From contig JAQGPC010000129.1 of NCBI GenBank assembly GCA_028293285.1, positions 1 to 44,463 of the forward strand: 44,463 nucleotides of DNA. Reading direction: 5' to 3'. Position numbers and translations under genes: made by a program. Below the pieces are notes generated by a model. It saw only the letters and a program-made list of their open reading frames with translations, did not search any database and was not told where the DNA came from. Numbering within the stretch: position 1 is the first letter of the stretch; each line of letters begins with the position of its first letter. Of the stretch, positions 34,243 to 42,599 are shown one piece after another. Source of the DNA: Pedosphaera sp. (GTDB lineage: Bacteria; Verrucomicrobiota; Verrucomicrobiia; Limisphaerales; Pedosphaeraceae).

Positions 34243-37200
34243 TTACTTGTTCAATACTTCATCGAGGTTCAGCAATTCGTTGGCGACCATGGTGTAGGCC
34301 GCGAGGGTGGGACGATCCAACGAGGCATCGGCCTTGGATTCACCGACAGAGATCAAAGCTTCGGCATCTTTCGGAGCCGATTTGTAATGGGCGAGGAGGT
34401 CTTTCAAAACGTTGCCGGTGATTTTGCGTTCGTCGGAGCGGAGCGGACGCGCGAGGAGACGTTTCGCCATGAAGTCGAGGCGAGCATCGTCCTTGCCTTC
34501 ACAATCTTTGAGGGCGTGTTGTGCGAGGTTGCGGGCGGCTTCGACGAATTGCGGGTCGTTGAGCGTGACCAGGGCCTGCAACGGAGTATCAGTGCGTTCG
34601 CGGCGTACGGTGCAGGTTTCACGACTGGGGGCGTTAAAGATTTCCATGGAAGCGGGAGGTGCGGCGCGTTTCCAGAACGTGTAGAGACTGCGACGATATA
34701 AATTTTCGCCGGTGTCGCGTTTGTAATCGCGCGTGTTGCTGCCGATCATGGCGACCGCTTCCCAGACGCCGTCGGGTTGGTAGGGCTTCACGCTGGGGCC
34801 GCCGATTTTGGGCACGAGCAATCCGCTCGCGGAGAGAGCGTAGTCGCGGACCATTTCGCCATCCATGCGGTAACGTGGGCCGTGGGAGAGGAGGCGATTG
34901 GAGGGGTCTTTCGCCAGTTTATCAGCAGTAATGACCGAGGCTTGGCGATAAGTCGAGGACGTCACAACCATTTTGAAAAAGCGTTTCATGTCCCAGCCGG
35001 ATTCGCGGAAGTCCACGGCGAGCCAATCGAGCAATTCGGGATGGGAGGGCAATTCGCCGGTGACGCCGAAGTCGCCGGTGCTGCGAACAATGCCGCTGCC
35101 AAAAATTTCCTGCCAGAAGCGGTTCACATTGACGCGAGCGGTCAGGGGATGTTCGGGAAGCAAGAGCCACTTTGCAAAGCCGAGACGATTGCGCGGGAAA
35201 TCGGCAGGCATGGGCGGCAAGGCGGCGGGAGTGCCGGGCTCGACCTTGTCGCGGCGTTTGTCGTAATCACCACGGAACAGAACGAACGCGGCGGGCGGTT
35301 CCGGCTTTTCTGACATGACATGTGCGACGGTGGCGCGGGCGATGATATCCGCACCTTCGTGCTCGATGTTGGCCAGATCTTTGGAGCACTTCTGGAACTC
35401 TGGGTCGAAGTCTTTAAGATAGCCTTCGAACATTTCATCCTTCTCCTTGTCCTTGCGCTTATCAGCGGGACGGGTGAGAAGGAAAGCCATGCGGGTATCG
35501 GTGGCGAGTGATTTGACTTCTTCGGGCTTCAACGCGCGGTCGTAGAGACGCACGTCCTGAATGCCGGCAGTATCGAGCGGAGCGGTCGTGGAACGCTGGC
35601 CGATCTTGAAAGGAATCTTGGTGCGAATGGAGTTTTGGAGTTTATCGGCCTGAACGCCAACGGAAGCCTGGAGTTCGCCGTTCATGTAGATTTTTACGCC
35701 GCCCGCCTTGGCCTTGCCGTCGTAGGTGATGCAAACGTGAGTCCAGCGTTTTTCATCGATGGCTTTATTGGCGACGACTTTGAGGGCGTCCTCGGGCCAC
35801 TTGCTGACGATATGCGTTCCGGGCTTGCCGCCTTCGATCCACAAATCCCAACCGCGATAATCGTGTTGATCATCCATGCGGGAGAAGAGAGCGCCGTCGC
35901 GGCCCTTCGCGAGAAAAACCCAGGCACCGTAGGAGAAGGACTGGTCTTTTTCGAAATCACCCACGTCGTCGATGGATGGGGTGGTTTTCACATCGCTGAC
36001 GTAAGCCTTGGAAGCGATGAAGCCAGATTGCCAATGAGCATTGGTGGAGATGTTCAACTCGCGCTTTTCGCCGTGGACATTGATTTTGATGGTTTCCTTG
36101 TTGTCGTTCAGCAAGGCGTGGAACTGAGGTTTGTCTTTTGGCAGGCGGTCGGAGAATAGTTTGGCTGAGGCTTTGGGCAACCAAGCATCGAAATCGGTGC
36201 GAGCAGCGGTGCGGCGTTCATCGACCTTCTTTTTGGCGGCATCGACGCGAGGGGAAAGGGAATCCCATTTGGAGCGATCTTCCGGCATGGGGACACGGAT
36301 GATGGGGGGCGTGTCCTTGATATTGCCATCCATCGCTTTTTGTGAAGTGTTGTTGAAGAAAGCGGACAGGGAGTAAAATTCCTTTTGCGATATGCGATCG
36401 AATTTATGGTCGTGGCAAACGGCGCAGCCGGTGGTGAGGCCAAGCCAGACTTGTGAAGTGGCTTCCGTACGGTCGCGGGCATAGAGGACAAAATATTCCT
36501 CGTCAATGGCACCACCTTCGTTGCTGGTGATATTGCAACGGTTGAAACCACTGGCGACTTCCTGGTCGAGAGTGTGCTTGGGCAGAAGGTCACCGGCGAG
36601 TTGTTCGATGGTGAATTGATCGAAGGTTTCGTTGCGATTGAAAGCGCTGATGACCCAATCGCGGTAGGACCACATTTCGCGGTAATTATCGAAGTGGATG
36701 CCGTGAGTATCGGCGTAGCGGGCGGCGTCGAGCCAATAGCGGGCGCGATGTTCGCCGTAGTGTGGCGAGGCGAGGAAACGATCCACCATTTTTTCGTAGG
36801 CGTCCTTGGAATTATCTTTGACGAAGGCTTCAACTTCCTCGGGTGTGGGCGGCAGACCGGTCAGGTCGAGGCTGACGCGGCGAGCGAGCGTGCGGCGGTC
36901 GGCTTCGGGAGCGGGCTTGAGACCTTCCTGTTCGAGACGGGCGAGGATGAAATTATCAATAGGATTCCGAACCCAGCGGCGGTCATGGACTTTGGGAACG
37001 ATGGGGCGAACGGGGGCGATGAGGGACCAATGAGCTTGATACTTGGCACCGTCAGCGACCCAATTTTTTAGAATATTCTTTTGTTCCGCCGTGAGGGTCT
37101 TGTGCGTCTTGGTGGGCGGCATGATGTCGTCCGGGTCGGCAGCGGTGATGCGGTGGACGAGTTCGCTGGCATCGGGTTTGCCGGGGACGATGGCAGCAGG

Positions 37201-37479
37201 GGTATCTTTACCATCCTTGGATTTGCGCGGGGCAACGGCATCCTCGAAACGGTCGAGCCTCAGGCCAGCCTTGCGGGAGGCAGAATCGGCCCCGTGACAA
37301 CTGAAGCAATTCTCGGAAAGGATGGGGCGGACGTCGCGGTTATATTCGATTTTGGAGGTGACGGTAACGGCGGAAAGGGGCAGTTGGACGGACACCAAGG
37401 CGGTCAGCAGCCAAGGGCAGAGTCTTCTCGATTTTGACATCATAGAGCCAGATTTCAGAACAGGGGTCATTATTACCAT
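34243..37479 (-). CDS. PSCyt1-DUF1549-LamG-DUF1553 exported cytochrome-type protein
   Basis: A 1078-aa exported protein of the planctomycete-type cytochrome family. A hydrophobic signal segment lies at about 20-37. PSCyt1 (45-135) holds the haem c motif CFSCH (C58, C61, H62) and a later methionine-containing IMPPTKTHK segment. DUF1549 (PSCyt2, about 170-380) includes RRVSLDLTGLPPTPEEV and RYWLDAARYADTHG. A LamG-type domain (about 460-665) ends with GIQDVRLYDRALKPEEV. DUF1553 (PSD1, about 760-1030) includes ARVNVNRFWQEIFGSGIV and PLQALVTLNDPQFVEAARNLA. It is the first gene of a two-gene operon with DUF1501. The LamG insertion suggests glycan binding (inference). The start may be 37479 or the ATG pair at 37443/37440 just before the signal segment; the upstream sequence gives no clear ribosome-binding site. 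Confidence 0.92.
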   Translation of the reverse strand: MVIMTPVLKSGSMMSKSRRLCPWLLTALVSVQLPLSAVTVTSKIEYNRDVRPILSENCFSCHGADSASRKAGLRLDRFEDAVAPRKSKDGKDTPAAIVPGKPDASELVHRITAADPDDIMPPTKTHKTLTAEQKNILKNWVADGAKYQAHWSLIAPVRPIVPKVHDRRWVRNPIDNFILARLEQEGLKPAPEADRRTLARRVSLDLTGLPPTPEEVEAFVKDNSKDAYEKMVDRFLASPHYGEHRARYWLDAARYADTHGIHFDNYREMWSYRDWVISAFNRNETFDQFTIEQLAGDLLPKHTLDQEVASGFNRCNITSNEGGAIDEEYFVLYARDRTEATSQVWLGLTTGCAVCHDHKFDRISQKEFYSLSAFFNNTSQKAMDGNIKDTPPIIRVPMPEDRSKWDSLSPRVDAAKKKVDERRTAARTDFDAWLPKASAKLFSDRLPKDKPQFHALLNDNKETIKINVHGEKRELNISTNAHWQSGFIASKAYVSDVKTTPSIDDVGDFEKDQSFSYGAWVFLAKGRDGALFSRMDDQHDYRGWDLWIEGGKPGTHIVSKWPEDALKVVANKAIDEKRWTHVCITYDGKAKAGGVKIYMNGELQASVGVQADKLQNSIRTKIPFKIGQRSTTAPLDTAGIQDVRLYDRALKPEEVKSLATDTRMAFLLTRPADKRKDKEKDEMFEGYLKDFDPEFQKCSKDLANIEHEGADIIARATVAHVMSEKPEPPAAFVLFRGDYDKRRDKVEPGTPAALPPMPADFPRNRLGFAKWLLLPEHPLTARVNVNRFWQEIFGSGIVRSTGDFGVTGELPSHPELLDWLAVDFRESGWDMKRFFKMVVTSSTYRQASVITADKLAKDPSNRLLSHGPRYRMDGEMVRDYALSASGLLVPKIGGPSVKPYQPDGVWEAVAMIGSNTRDYKRDTGENLYRRSLYTFWKRAAPPASMEIFNAPSRETCTVRRERTDTPLQALVTLNDPQFVEAARNLAQHALKDCEGKDDARLDFMAKRLLARPLRSDERKITGNVLKDLLAHYKSAPKDAEALISVGESKADASLDRPTLAAYTMVANELLNLDEVLNK

Positions 37480-37544
37480 TAAACACGCCAGCGATTATTA
37501 ATGCAACTCTGACGAATCAATTTCTCATGCAATTCACACTATTC

Positions 37545-37561
37545 CATATGGGGTAGATATG
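37545..37561. promoter_or_regulatory. Palindromic candidate operator with ATGGGGTA half-site
   Basis: CATATGGGGTAGATATG has 5-bp inverted arms (CATAT/ATATG) around GGGGTAG. It shares the 10-mer ATATGGGGTA with the site at 9724-9733. It lies between the divergent PSCyt operon (start 37479) and the J-domain/DUF1080 gene (start 37722), so it could serve either. Function is inferred. Confidence 0.4.
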
Positions 37562-37721
37562 AGGAAAGGTTCCATAAGGGCTAATTTTGTGCAAATGGCT
37601 GGAAGGTTGGAGTGGAAGTTATCTTATAGTGCAAGTATATGGTCTATTCCGGCCTATAAGTGGAAATCCGGTTCGAGAAATAAGGTTGAGTTCTCTTCCT
37701 GCCTGTCACATTGTGCGACGA

Positions 37722-38783
37722 ATGGATGAAGTTACACGATGTTACCAGTTACTTGGGCTAAAGGCAGGTTCAACCGAAAGTCAAATCAAGCAGGCTTATC
37801 GTGACTTGGTGAAAGTCTGGCATCCGGATCGGTTTTCCCATGATGAGCGGCTGCGGTTGGTGGCGCAGGAGAAGTTGAAGGAGATTAATGGCGCTTATGA
37901 GTTTTTACTGGCTCAGTTATTGCAGGATGAGGGTTCGAAAGCAGGTGCTTTTTCTTCTTCCGAAACTGAAGAGGCTGCTGAGGGTGCATCAACGACGGAG
38001 GATATTCCTACGACAAGGAATCGTTATACGCTATGGGCAATTTGTGGGGTAGTGACAGTAGTAATTTTGTTTGCAGGATGGTTCGTGTTTCGTGGAAAGA
38101 GTTCGGGAAAACCGGCTTCGACGGTGGAGCCGGTGGCCGACCAGAAGGTAATTAATGGGCTCAGTCCGGAAGAAGCCAAGGAGGGGTTTGAATCGCTTTT
38201 CGACGGCAAGTTTACCGAGGATTGGCGGGGTTTCCGGCACAAGACGTTTCCCGACAAGGCCTGGGTGGTTGAGGATGGGACGCTTAAATCCATCGCGGGT
38301 AAGGAGAGCGTGGATTTGGTGACCAAGGATGAATATGAGAACTTTGAACTGAGATTAGAGTGGCGCATTTCTCAAGGCGGCAACAGCGGCATCCTGTTCC
38401 ATGTGAGCGAGGAGTTTCCAGAAGCGCACAACACTGGACCAGAAATGCAGGTATTGGACGATAGCGAACATAAAGATGGGAAGAATCCAAAAACTTCCGC
38501 GGGTTCGCTGTATGGCCTGATCGCACCGGGCAACAAGCAACTCAAACCGGTGGGCGATTGGAACGCGGTCCGTATGATCGTGAATGGCAAGCACGCGGAG
38601 TATTGGTTGAATGGCGCGAAGGTAGTGGAATATGAATTGGGTAGTGAGGCGTTGAATGCACTGATTGCGGAAAGCAAGTTCAAGGACATGCCGCGGTTTG
38701 CGCGCGAGAAGACCGGACATATTGGTTTGCAACATCATCATGATGAGGTTTGGTATCGGAGTATAAGGGTGCGGCGGTTATGA
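37722..38783 (+). CDS. J-domain / transmembrane / DUF1080 fusion protein
   Basis: A 353-aa protein with an unusual architecture. Residues 4-66 form a DnaJ J-domain with an intact HPD (34-36) between helices II and III. A low-complexity acidic linker (70-100) leads to one transmembrane helix (about 102-123). The rest (about 150-353) is a DUF1080/3-keto-disaccharide hydrolase beta-sandwich: FESLFDGKFTEDWRGF, WVVEDGTLKSI, RISQGGNSGILFHV and GHIGLQHHHDEVWYRSIRVR. The J-domain would lie in the cytoplasm and DUF1080 in the periplasm (inference from topology). J-domains stimulate DnaK ATPase, but joining one to a glycan-active domain is not a standard form. ATG at 37722 starts right at the J-domain; the frame is open from 37587. 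It is divergent from the PSCyt/DUF1501 operon. Confidence 0.85.
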   Translation: MDEVTRCYQLLGLKAGSTESQIKQAYRDLVKVWHPDRFSHDERLRLVAQEKLKEINGAYEFLLAQLLQDEGSKAGAFSSSETEEAAEGASTTEDIPTTRNRYTLWAICGVVTVVILFAGWFVFRGKSSGKPASTVEPVADQKVINGLSPEEAKEGFESLFDGKFTEDWRGFRHKTFPDKAWVVEDGTLKSIAGKESVDLVTKDEYENFELRLEWRISQGGNSGILFHVSEEFPEAHNTGPEMQVLDDSEHKDGKNPKTSAGSLYGLIAPGNKQLKPVGDWNAVRMIVNGKHAEYWLNGAKVVEYELGSEALNALIAESKFKDMPRFAREKTGHIGLQHHHDEVWYRSIRVRRL

Positions 38784-39155
38784 AGGTGCGTGCTAGTAAT
38801 ATTCTGTGGGCGTTTTATTTGGTGACGGTACGCACCAATGCATGAGCAATGTGGGATTGATTTACATGGCTGGGAAATTTGTGCTGGGATGATGAGTTGC
38901 TCAAGAATGTTGGTGAAGCAAATGTGGGGCGCAAAAACAGCTCGATAGATTTTTGCAGGCGGATTGATTCAATAATGAGTTCGGCAGCGCGAACGTCCCA
39001 TTGGACAATGACGGCTTGCTCATGCTGATCTAACGCAGAGAGTCCGTGCCTATCCAGCTTTGAGTGACGGGCTGTTGTTTGGACGCAGCAAGGAAAAGTT
39101 GATTTGTGTTGATCTGCGCGCCAGGAAGTAATGCGAGTGAAAATGATGGAGCAGC
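38784..39155. other. Intergenic region, no gene recognised
   Basis: These 372 bases separate the J-domain/DUF1080 gene and a converging membrane-protein gene. No open frame with recognisable content is present. A 7-bp inverted repeat, GGTGCGT (38785-38791) and ACGCACC (38830-38836), spans a 38-nt loop just after the stop and might aid termination, but it lacks a T tract. Nothing else is seen. Confidence 0.4.
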
Positions 39156-40256
39156 TTACTTTTTCTCCGGACGTTGATTGGCCTGACGTTCAGCCAGCGT
39201 GGCATGGATGTCGTCAATCACCGGAGAATTTCCACCGATTCGTTCCAATTCTGTCTTGGAGAGAGTGCCAGCCTGGGAGCGGAATTCTGATTTGATGCGT
39301 TGCATTTCATCTCCGGCGTTGCGCAGGTCGGCCACACTGCTGATTTGATACGGTGATACGCCGGGATTTTGCGCGAAAAAATCGTTCAAGCGGTTCTGGT
39401 GGACTTTGAGGATGGTATCGAGCGGAGTTTCGGCCGAGAGAAAGAGGGCATTGATGGCGGGTGGATAGTCGAGCTTGCCGGCCATGGAAGCATTGCTGGT
39501 CAGGAGAAAGGTGCCGTTGGAAAGCCAGGTTTCCAGATCCAGCACCCGGGATTCCTTGGCCGGGGCGGTTTTTTTCATGAAATGATAAAGCGTGGCGATG
39601 ATGGTCTGGTCGCGGTTAAGCATCTGGCGAAGAACTGTGGGGGTGCGGCTTGGGTTGCGCAGGGAAATGTTTTCCTCATCGATGAGATGGGTATAACCGT
39701 GCTGCTCCAAAAGAAGGCGGCTGTTTTCATAGAAGGCAGGGTCAAGGTGTTTGAACTCACGGAGGTCGGCAGGCGCATATTCAAAGCGTGGTTGTTTCAA
39801 CAGGTCAAAACTAGTTTGGATGTTGGTGGCCGCTTTGGAGATTTGAAGAAATCCGATCACAAAAAAGATGGTGACTCCCCCGAAAATGATTCCGCAGATG
39901 AGGTTGCGGTAAGGGGTTTCGATAGTCGGGCCGGCGGCGCAAATAGTGGGATCTTCGGGAAGGTAATGTACTATTACGGTATCGGCTGCTTGTGCAGCAG
40001 TGAATACCTCGTGGCTGACCTTGAGTTTTTTGGTGACCGGGCTGCCGCCTTCAGGCTGGAATTCGACAGTAAGGAAATAAGAACTTCCGCGTCTTAAGCT
40101 GACGCGTTCGGAGGCATCGGTAACTTGCGCGATGGCAGTCTTGCCCCGGGCGATCAAGCGTTTGGAGTTGGTTATTTCGCCAATACCCCTGGTAAGAAAG
40201 TAACCAGCCAACAGGAGCGTAACGGCGACCCAGAGAATCTTTTTGATCTTTTCCAT
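39156..40256 (-). CDS. DUF3592-like membrane protein of unknown function
   Basis: A 366-aa membrane protein. One helix lies at about 5-25 and another at about 118-140. Between them is a beta-rich region (TAIAQVTDASERVSLRRG, YFLTVEFQPEGG, VIVHYLPEDPTICA) with the pattern of DUF3592 domains, including the VHYLPEDP motif. The C-terminal 225 residues are soluble, rich in helix and charged, and have no domain I know. The gene is flanked by converging and diverging neighbours and so is probably monocistronic. A 7-bp inverted repeat (40364-40390) lies in the divergent promoter region shared with the next gene. Function unknown. Confidence 0.7.
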   Translation of the reverse strand: MEKIKKILWVAVTLLLAGYFLTRGIGEITNSKRLIARGKTAIAQVTDASERVSLRRGSSYFLTVEFQPEGGSPVTKKLKVSHEVFTAAQAADTVIVHYLPEDPTICAAGPTIETPYRNLICGIIFGGVTIFFVIGFLQISKAATNIQTSFDLLKQPRFEYAPADLREFKHLDPAFYENSRLLLEQHGYTHLIDEENISLRNPSRTPTVLRQMLNRDQTIIATLYHFMKKTAPAKESRVLDLETWLSNGTFLLTSNASMAGKLDYPPAINALFLSAETPLDTILKVHQNRLNDFFAQNPGVSPYQISSVADLRNAGDEMQRIKSEFRSQAGTLSKTELERIGGNSPVIDDIHATLAERQANQRPEKK

Positions 40257-40363
40257 AAGCTTGGATCAAGTATTTAGTTTGGACCACCTACTGCGGCGAG
40301 GTGATGCATATGCTTCTCATGGTCAAAGAAAAAAGGCAAGGCGAACTGTAGGTCGCAGAGTGA

Positions 40364-40390
40364 GTTACAAAAGAGGTGTTTGCTTGTAAC
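40364..40390. promoter_or_regulatory. Inverted repeat GTTACAA-N13-TTGTAAC, candidate operator
   Basis: The arms GTTACAA (40364-40370) and TTGTAAC (40384-40390) are a perfect 7-bp inverted repeat with 20-bp centre spacing, typical of a dimeric helix-turn-helix protein site. It lies in the gap between two divergent membrane-protein genes. Function is inferred. Confidence 0.4.
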
Positions 40391-40474
40391 GGAGTAAAGA
40401 TTGACTAAAGAGGTAGTCCGTTCTAAAAAGGTTCATTCAGACAATAACCGTCGTATTAAACGAAGGAAAAACCT

Positions 40475-41443
40475 ATGAACAAGTTCCAGCGGAGTTGGCA
40501 ATTATTTAAAAGTTCGTTTTCGGTGATGATGACGAACAAGAAGCTGCTCGTGTTTCCGGTGTTGATCACCACGGTCAGCATTTTCATTGCGTTGCTGTTC
40601 ATGACGCCGATTGCGTTCCAGAAGACGGGTTATGGTTATGGAACGGCGGAACATTGGAGTGCGGTGGGAAATAGTTTTTATAGCGAGAGCAGTGCCGGGA
40701 GTTCGGTATCGTCAGACAATTATCAGAGCACGCGACATTACCGGGGAGGCCGGGGGGCGCTGCATAATATCAAGCCGCTGGCACTGGCGTATTTTGCGGT
40801 GACGTATTTTGTTTCGATGTTCTTTGCGACTTTTTGCAATGTGGCATTTTATCGGGAGATCATGAATGCATTGCAGGGCGAGGCGGTGTCAATTCGCGGT
40901 GGAATCCGATTTGCGTGCACAAAATGGAAGATCATCCTGATGTGGACATTGTTTGCGGGAGCGGTGGGATTCATCATCAAAGCGTTGGAGGAACGATTTG
41001 GAATTGTGGGGCAGTGGATTTTGCGGTTGCTGGGCACGGCGTGGAGCATTGCGTGCGTGTTTGTGGTGCCGGTGATCATCACGGAGGAAGAGACGACGAA
41101 CCCGCTGGTAGTGTTGAAGAAATCGGCGATGACCTTGAGAAGTACCTGGGGCGAGTCACTGGTGGGGTATGCGGGTGTGAGTTTTGGGAGTGCGCTGGTG
41201 GTGCTGAGTTCCTTGTTCTGGCTTGGTGGAGGAATTTTTATCGCAGTCAAGTTGCAGTCGATGTTGCTCGGGGCATTGGTGGTGGCGAGTTGGCTGGGCG
41301 GGGTTTTTATCTTTAGTTATTTGATGAGCGTGGCGAGCCAGATCTTTCGTTGCGCGCTGTATCTGTATGCGTTGCAGGGTGCATTGCCGCAGCCTTATAC
41401 GCAGGAGATGGTGGCGCTGGCTTGGAAGATGAAGAAGGGTTAA
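40475..41443 (+). CDS. Polytopic membrane protein, DUF6159-like
   Basis: A 322-aa protein with an N-terminus (SWQLFKSSFSVMMTNKKLLVFPVL) that matches DUF6159-type membrane proteins. A first helix covers about 23-47. A Gly/Ser/Tyr-rich polar loop of about 50 residues (48-98, with a patch of consecutive Ser codons) separates it from at least five further helices (about 104-130, 145-165, 178-205, 225-255 and 260-290). A good ribosome-binding site (CGAAGGAAAA) precedes the ATG. No enzymatic motif is seen. Its role is unknown; it may be a membrane-organising protein. It is the only gene in its transcription unit apart from a possible DUF1080 lipoprotein 126 nt downstream. Confidence 0.75.
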   Translation: MNKFQRSWQLFKSSFSVMMTNKKLLVFPVLITTVSIFIALLFMTPIAFQKTGYGYGTAEHWSAVGNSFYSESSAGSSVSSDNYQSTRHYRGGRGALHNIKPLALAYFAVTYFVSMFFATFCNVAFYREIMNALQGEAVSIRGGIRFACTKWKIILMWTLFAGAVGFIIKALEERFGIVGQWILRLLGTAWSIACVFVVPVIITEEETTNPLVVLKKSAMTLRSTWGESLVGYAGVSFGSALVVLSSLFWLGGGIFIAVKLQSMLLGALVVASWLGGVFIFSYLMSVASQIFRCALYLYALQGALPQPYTQEMVALAWKMKKG

Positions 41444-41462
41444 ACGTCGCCTAATGGAAGAG

Positions 41463-41498
41463 AGTAAGATTAGGATTAAGAGTAAGATTAAGAAAAGA
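41463..41498 (+). repeat. Short direct repeats of AGTAAGATTA
   Basis: AGTAAGATTA occurs at 41463-41472 and again at 41481-41490, an 18-bp period, followed by related AGAAAAGAGT. It lies between a membrane protein gene and the DUF1080 lipoprotein gene. It may be a small repeat of the intergenic dispersed kind. Confidence 0.5.
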
Positions 41499-41569
41499 GT
41501 AGGGGAGGATTTGCTTATCCCCCATTTCTCTCCTTGCCTTACGAGGGCGCGCCTGCACAACATAAAGGC

Positions 41570-42301
41570 ATGAAGCAAATTTTTTTACTGACGCTCGCCT
41601 GTCTGCCGCTGGCCCTGACTTCTTGTGCCACCCGGCAACCCGCGGCTCCGAACTCTCTCACGGCGCGGGAAAAAACTGCGGGATGGCAACTCGTGTTCGA
41701 TGGCAACGACCTTAATGGCTGGCACAACTTCAAGAGCGACGGCGTGCGCCCCGGTTGGCAGGTCAAGGATGGAGCACTGGCGTGCATCGACCCGCACAAC
41801 GCCGGCGATATTGTAACGACCAATAAATATGATTGGTTCGAACTGCAACTGGATTACAACATCTCTGAAGGGGGCAACAGCGGCATCATGTATCACGTGA
41901 CCGATGATGGCGGCGCTGCCTGGGCCACTGGTCCCGAGTTCCAACTTGAAGATAATGCCAAGGCTGCCGACAAGGTCCGTTGTGGCTGGCTCTACGCACT
42001 TTATCAACCTCCGACCGATCCGAAGACCGGTAAGCCCCTTGATGCCACCAAGCCCGCGGGTGAATGGAATCATGTGCGCCTGCTCATCTCTCCGGAAAAG
42101 TGTGAGCACGAGATCAACGGGGTGAAATATTTCGATTACGTCCTGCACAGCGAGGACTTCAACAGCCGGGTTGCCAAGAGCAAATTCGGCAAGATGAACA
42201 CTTTTGCCAAGTTTGACCTGGGCTACATCGCGCTACAGGGTGATCATGGGCAGGTTTCCTTCCGGAACATCAAAATTCGGCCAATCAAGGGTGGAAAATA
42301 G
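41570..42301 (+). CDS. DUF1080 (3-keto-disaccharide hydrolase) family lipoprotein
   Basis: A 243-aa exported lipoprotein. The signal peptide ends in a lipobox LTSC with the acylated Cys near residue 19, so it should be membrane-anchored on the periplasmic side or in the outer membrane. The rest is a DUF1080 beta-sandwich: WQLVFDGNDLNGWHNF, GWQVKDGALACI, YNISEGGNSGIMYHV, GYIALQGDHGQVSFRNIKIRP. DUF1080 proteins include 3-keto-disaccharide hydrolases acting on 3-keto-glucosides; no substrate can be given here. The ATG at 41570 follows AAAGG. Codons end in C more often than in nearby genes, as in the metalloprotease gene, which may mark a different origin or expression level. A second DUF1080 domain lies at 37722-38783. 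Confidence 0.92.
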   Translation: MKQIFLLTLACLPLALTSCATRQPAAPNSLTAREKTAGWQLVFDGNDLNGWHNFKSDGVRPGWQVKDGALACIDPHNAGDIVTTNKYDWFELQLDYNISEGGNSGIMYHVTDDGGAAWATGPEFQLEDNAKAADKVRCGWLYALYQPPTDPKTGKPLDATKPAGEWNHVRLLISPEKCEHEINGVKYFDYVLHSEDFNSRVAKSKFGKMNTFAKFDLGYIALQGDHGQVSFRNIKIRPIKGGK

Positions 42302-42599
42302 CATTGCTGGAACCGTTGAGGAATGCTGAAGAGCGCGTTTGCTGGTAACATTTTGTATATGTTTTCCATCTCTTGAAGGGTTTAAGTTGAAGCGCCGTCA
42401 ACGGCGCGCTCCGTTGGGCGGTGTGGGTTGGCTTTTATGGTTGGAAGGATTGGGGGAATGGTGGCGATCTGACATTGCTGCGCCCGGGACGGTCGCTCTC
42501 CGGGGCAATACGCGGCTTTTATCACCCCCCAAAAGTTCACCCACGATTTACATGTTACTTTGAGGGATTTGGCCTATAATGAGGCTGTCCTTCAAAAAG

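Noticed and set aside
38784..39155. Decayed gene in the gap after the J-domain/DUF1080 gene
   Set aside because: Only short in-frame stretches are visible and none resembles a known family.
42302..42599. Open frame at 42339-42563 and GC-rich CGCCGTCAACGGCG stretch
   Set aside because: The frame has no domain; the CGCCG-TCAA-CGGCG inverted repeat is short and lacks a T tract, so no terminator or gene is claimed.
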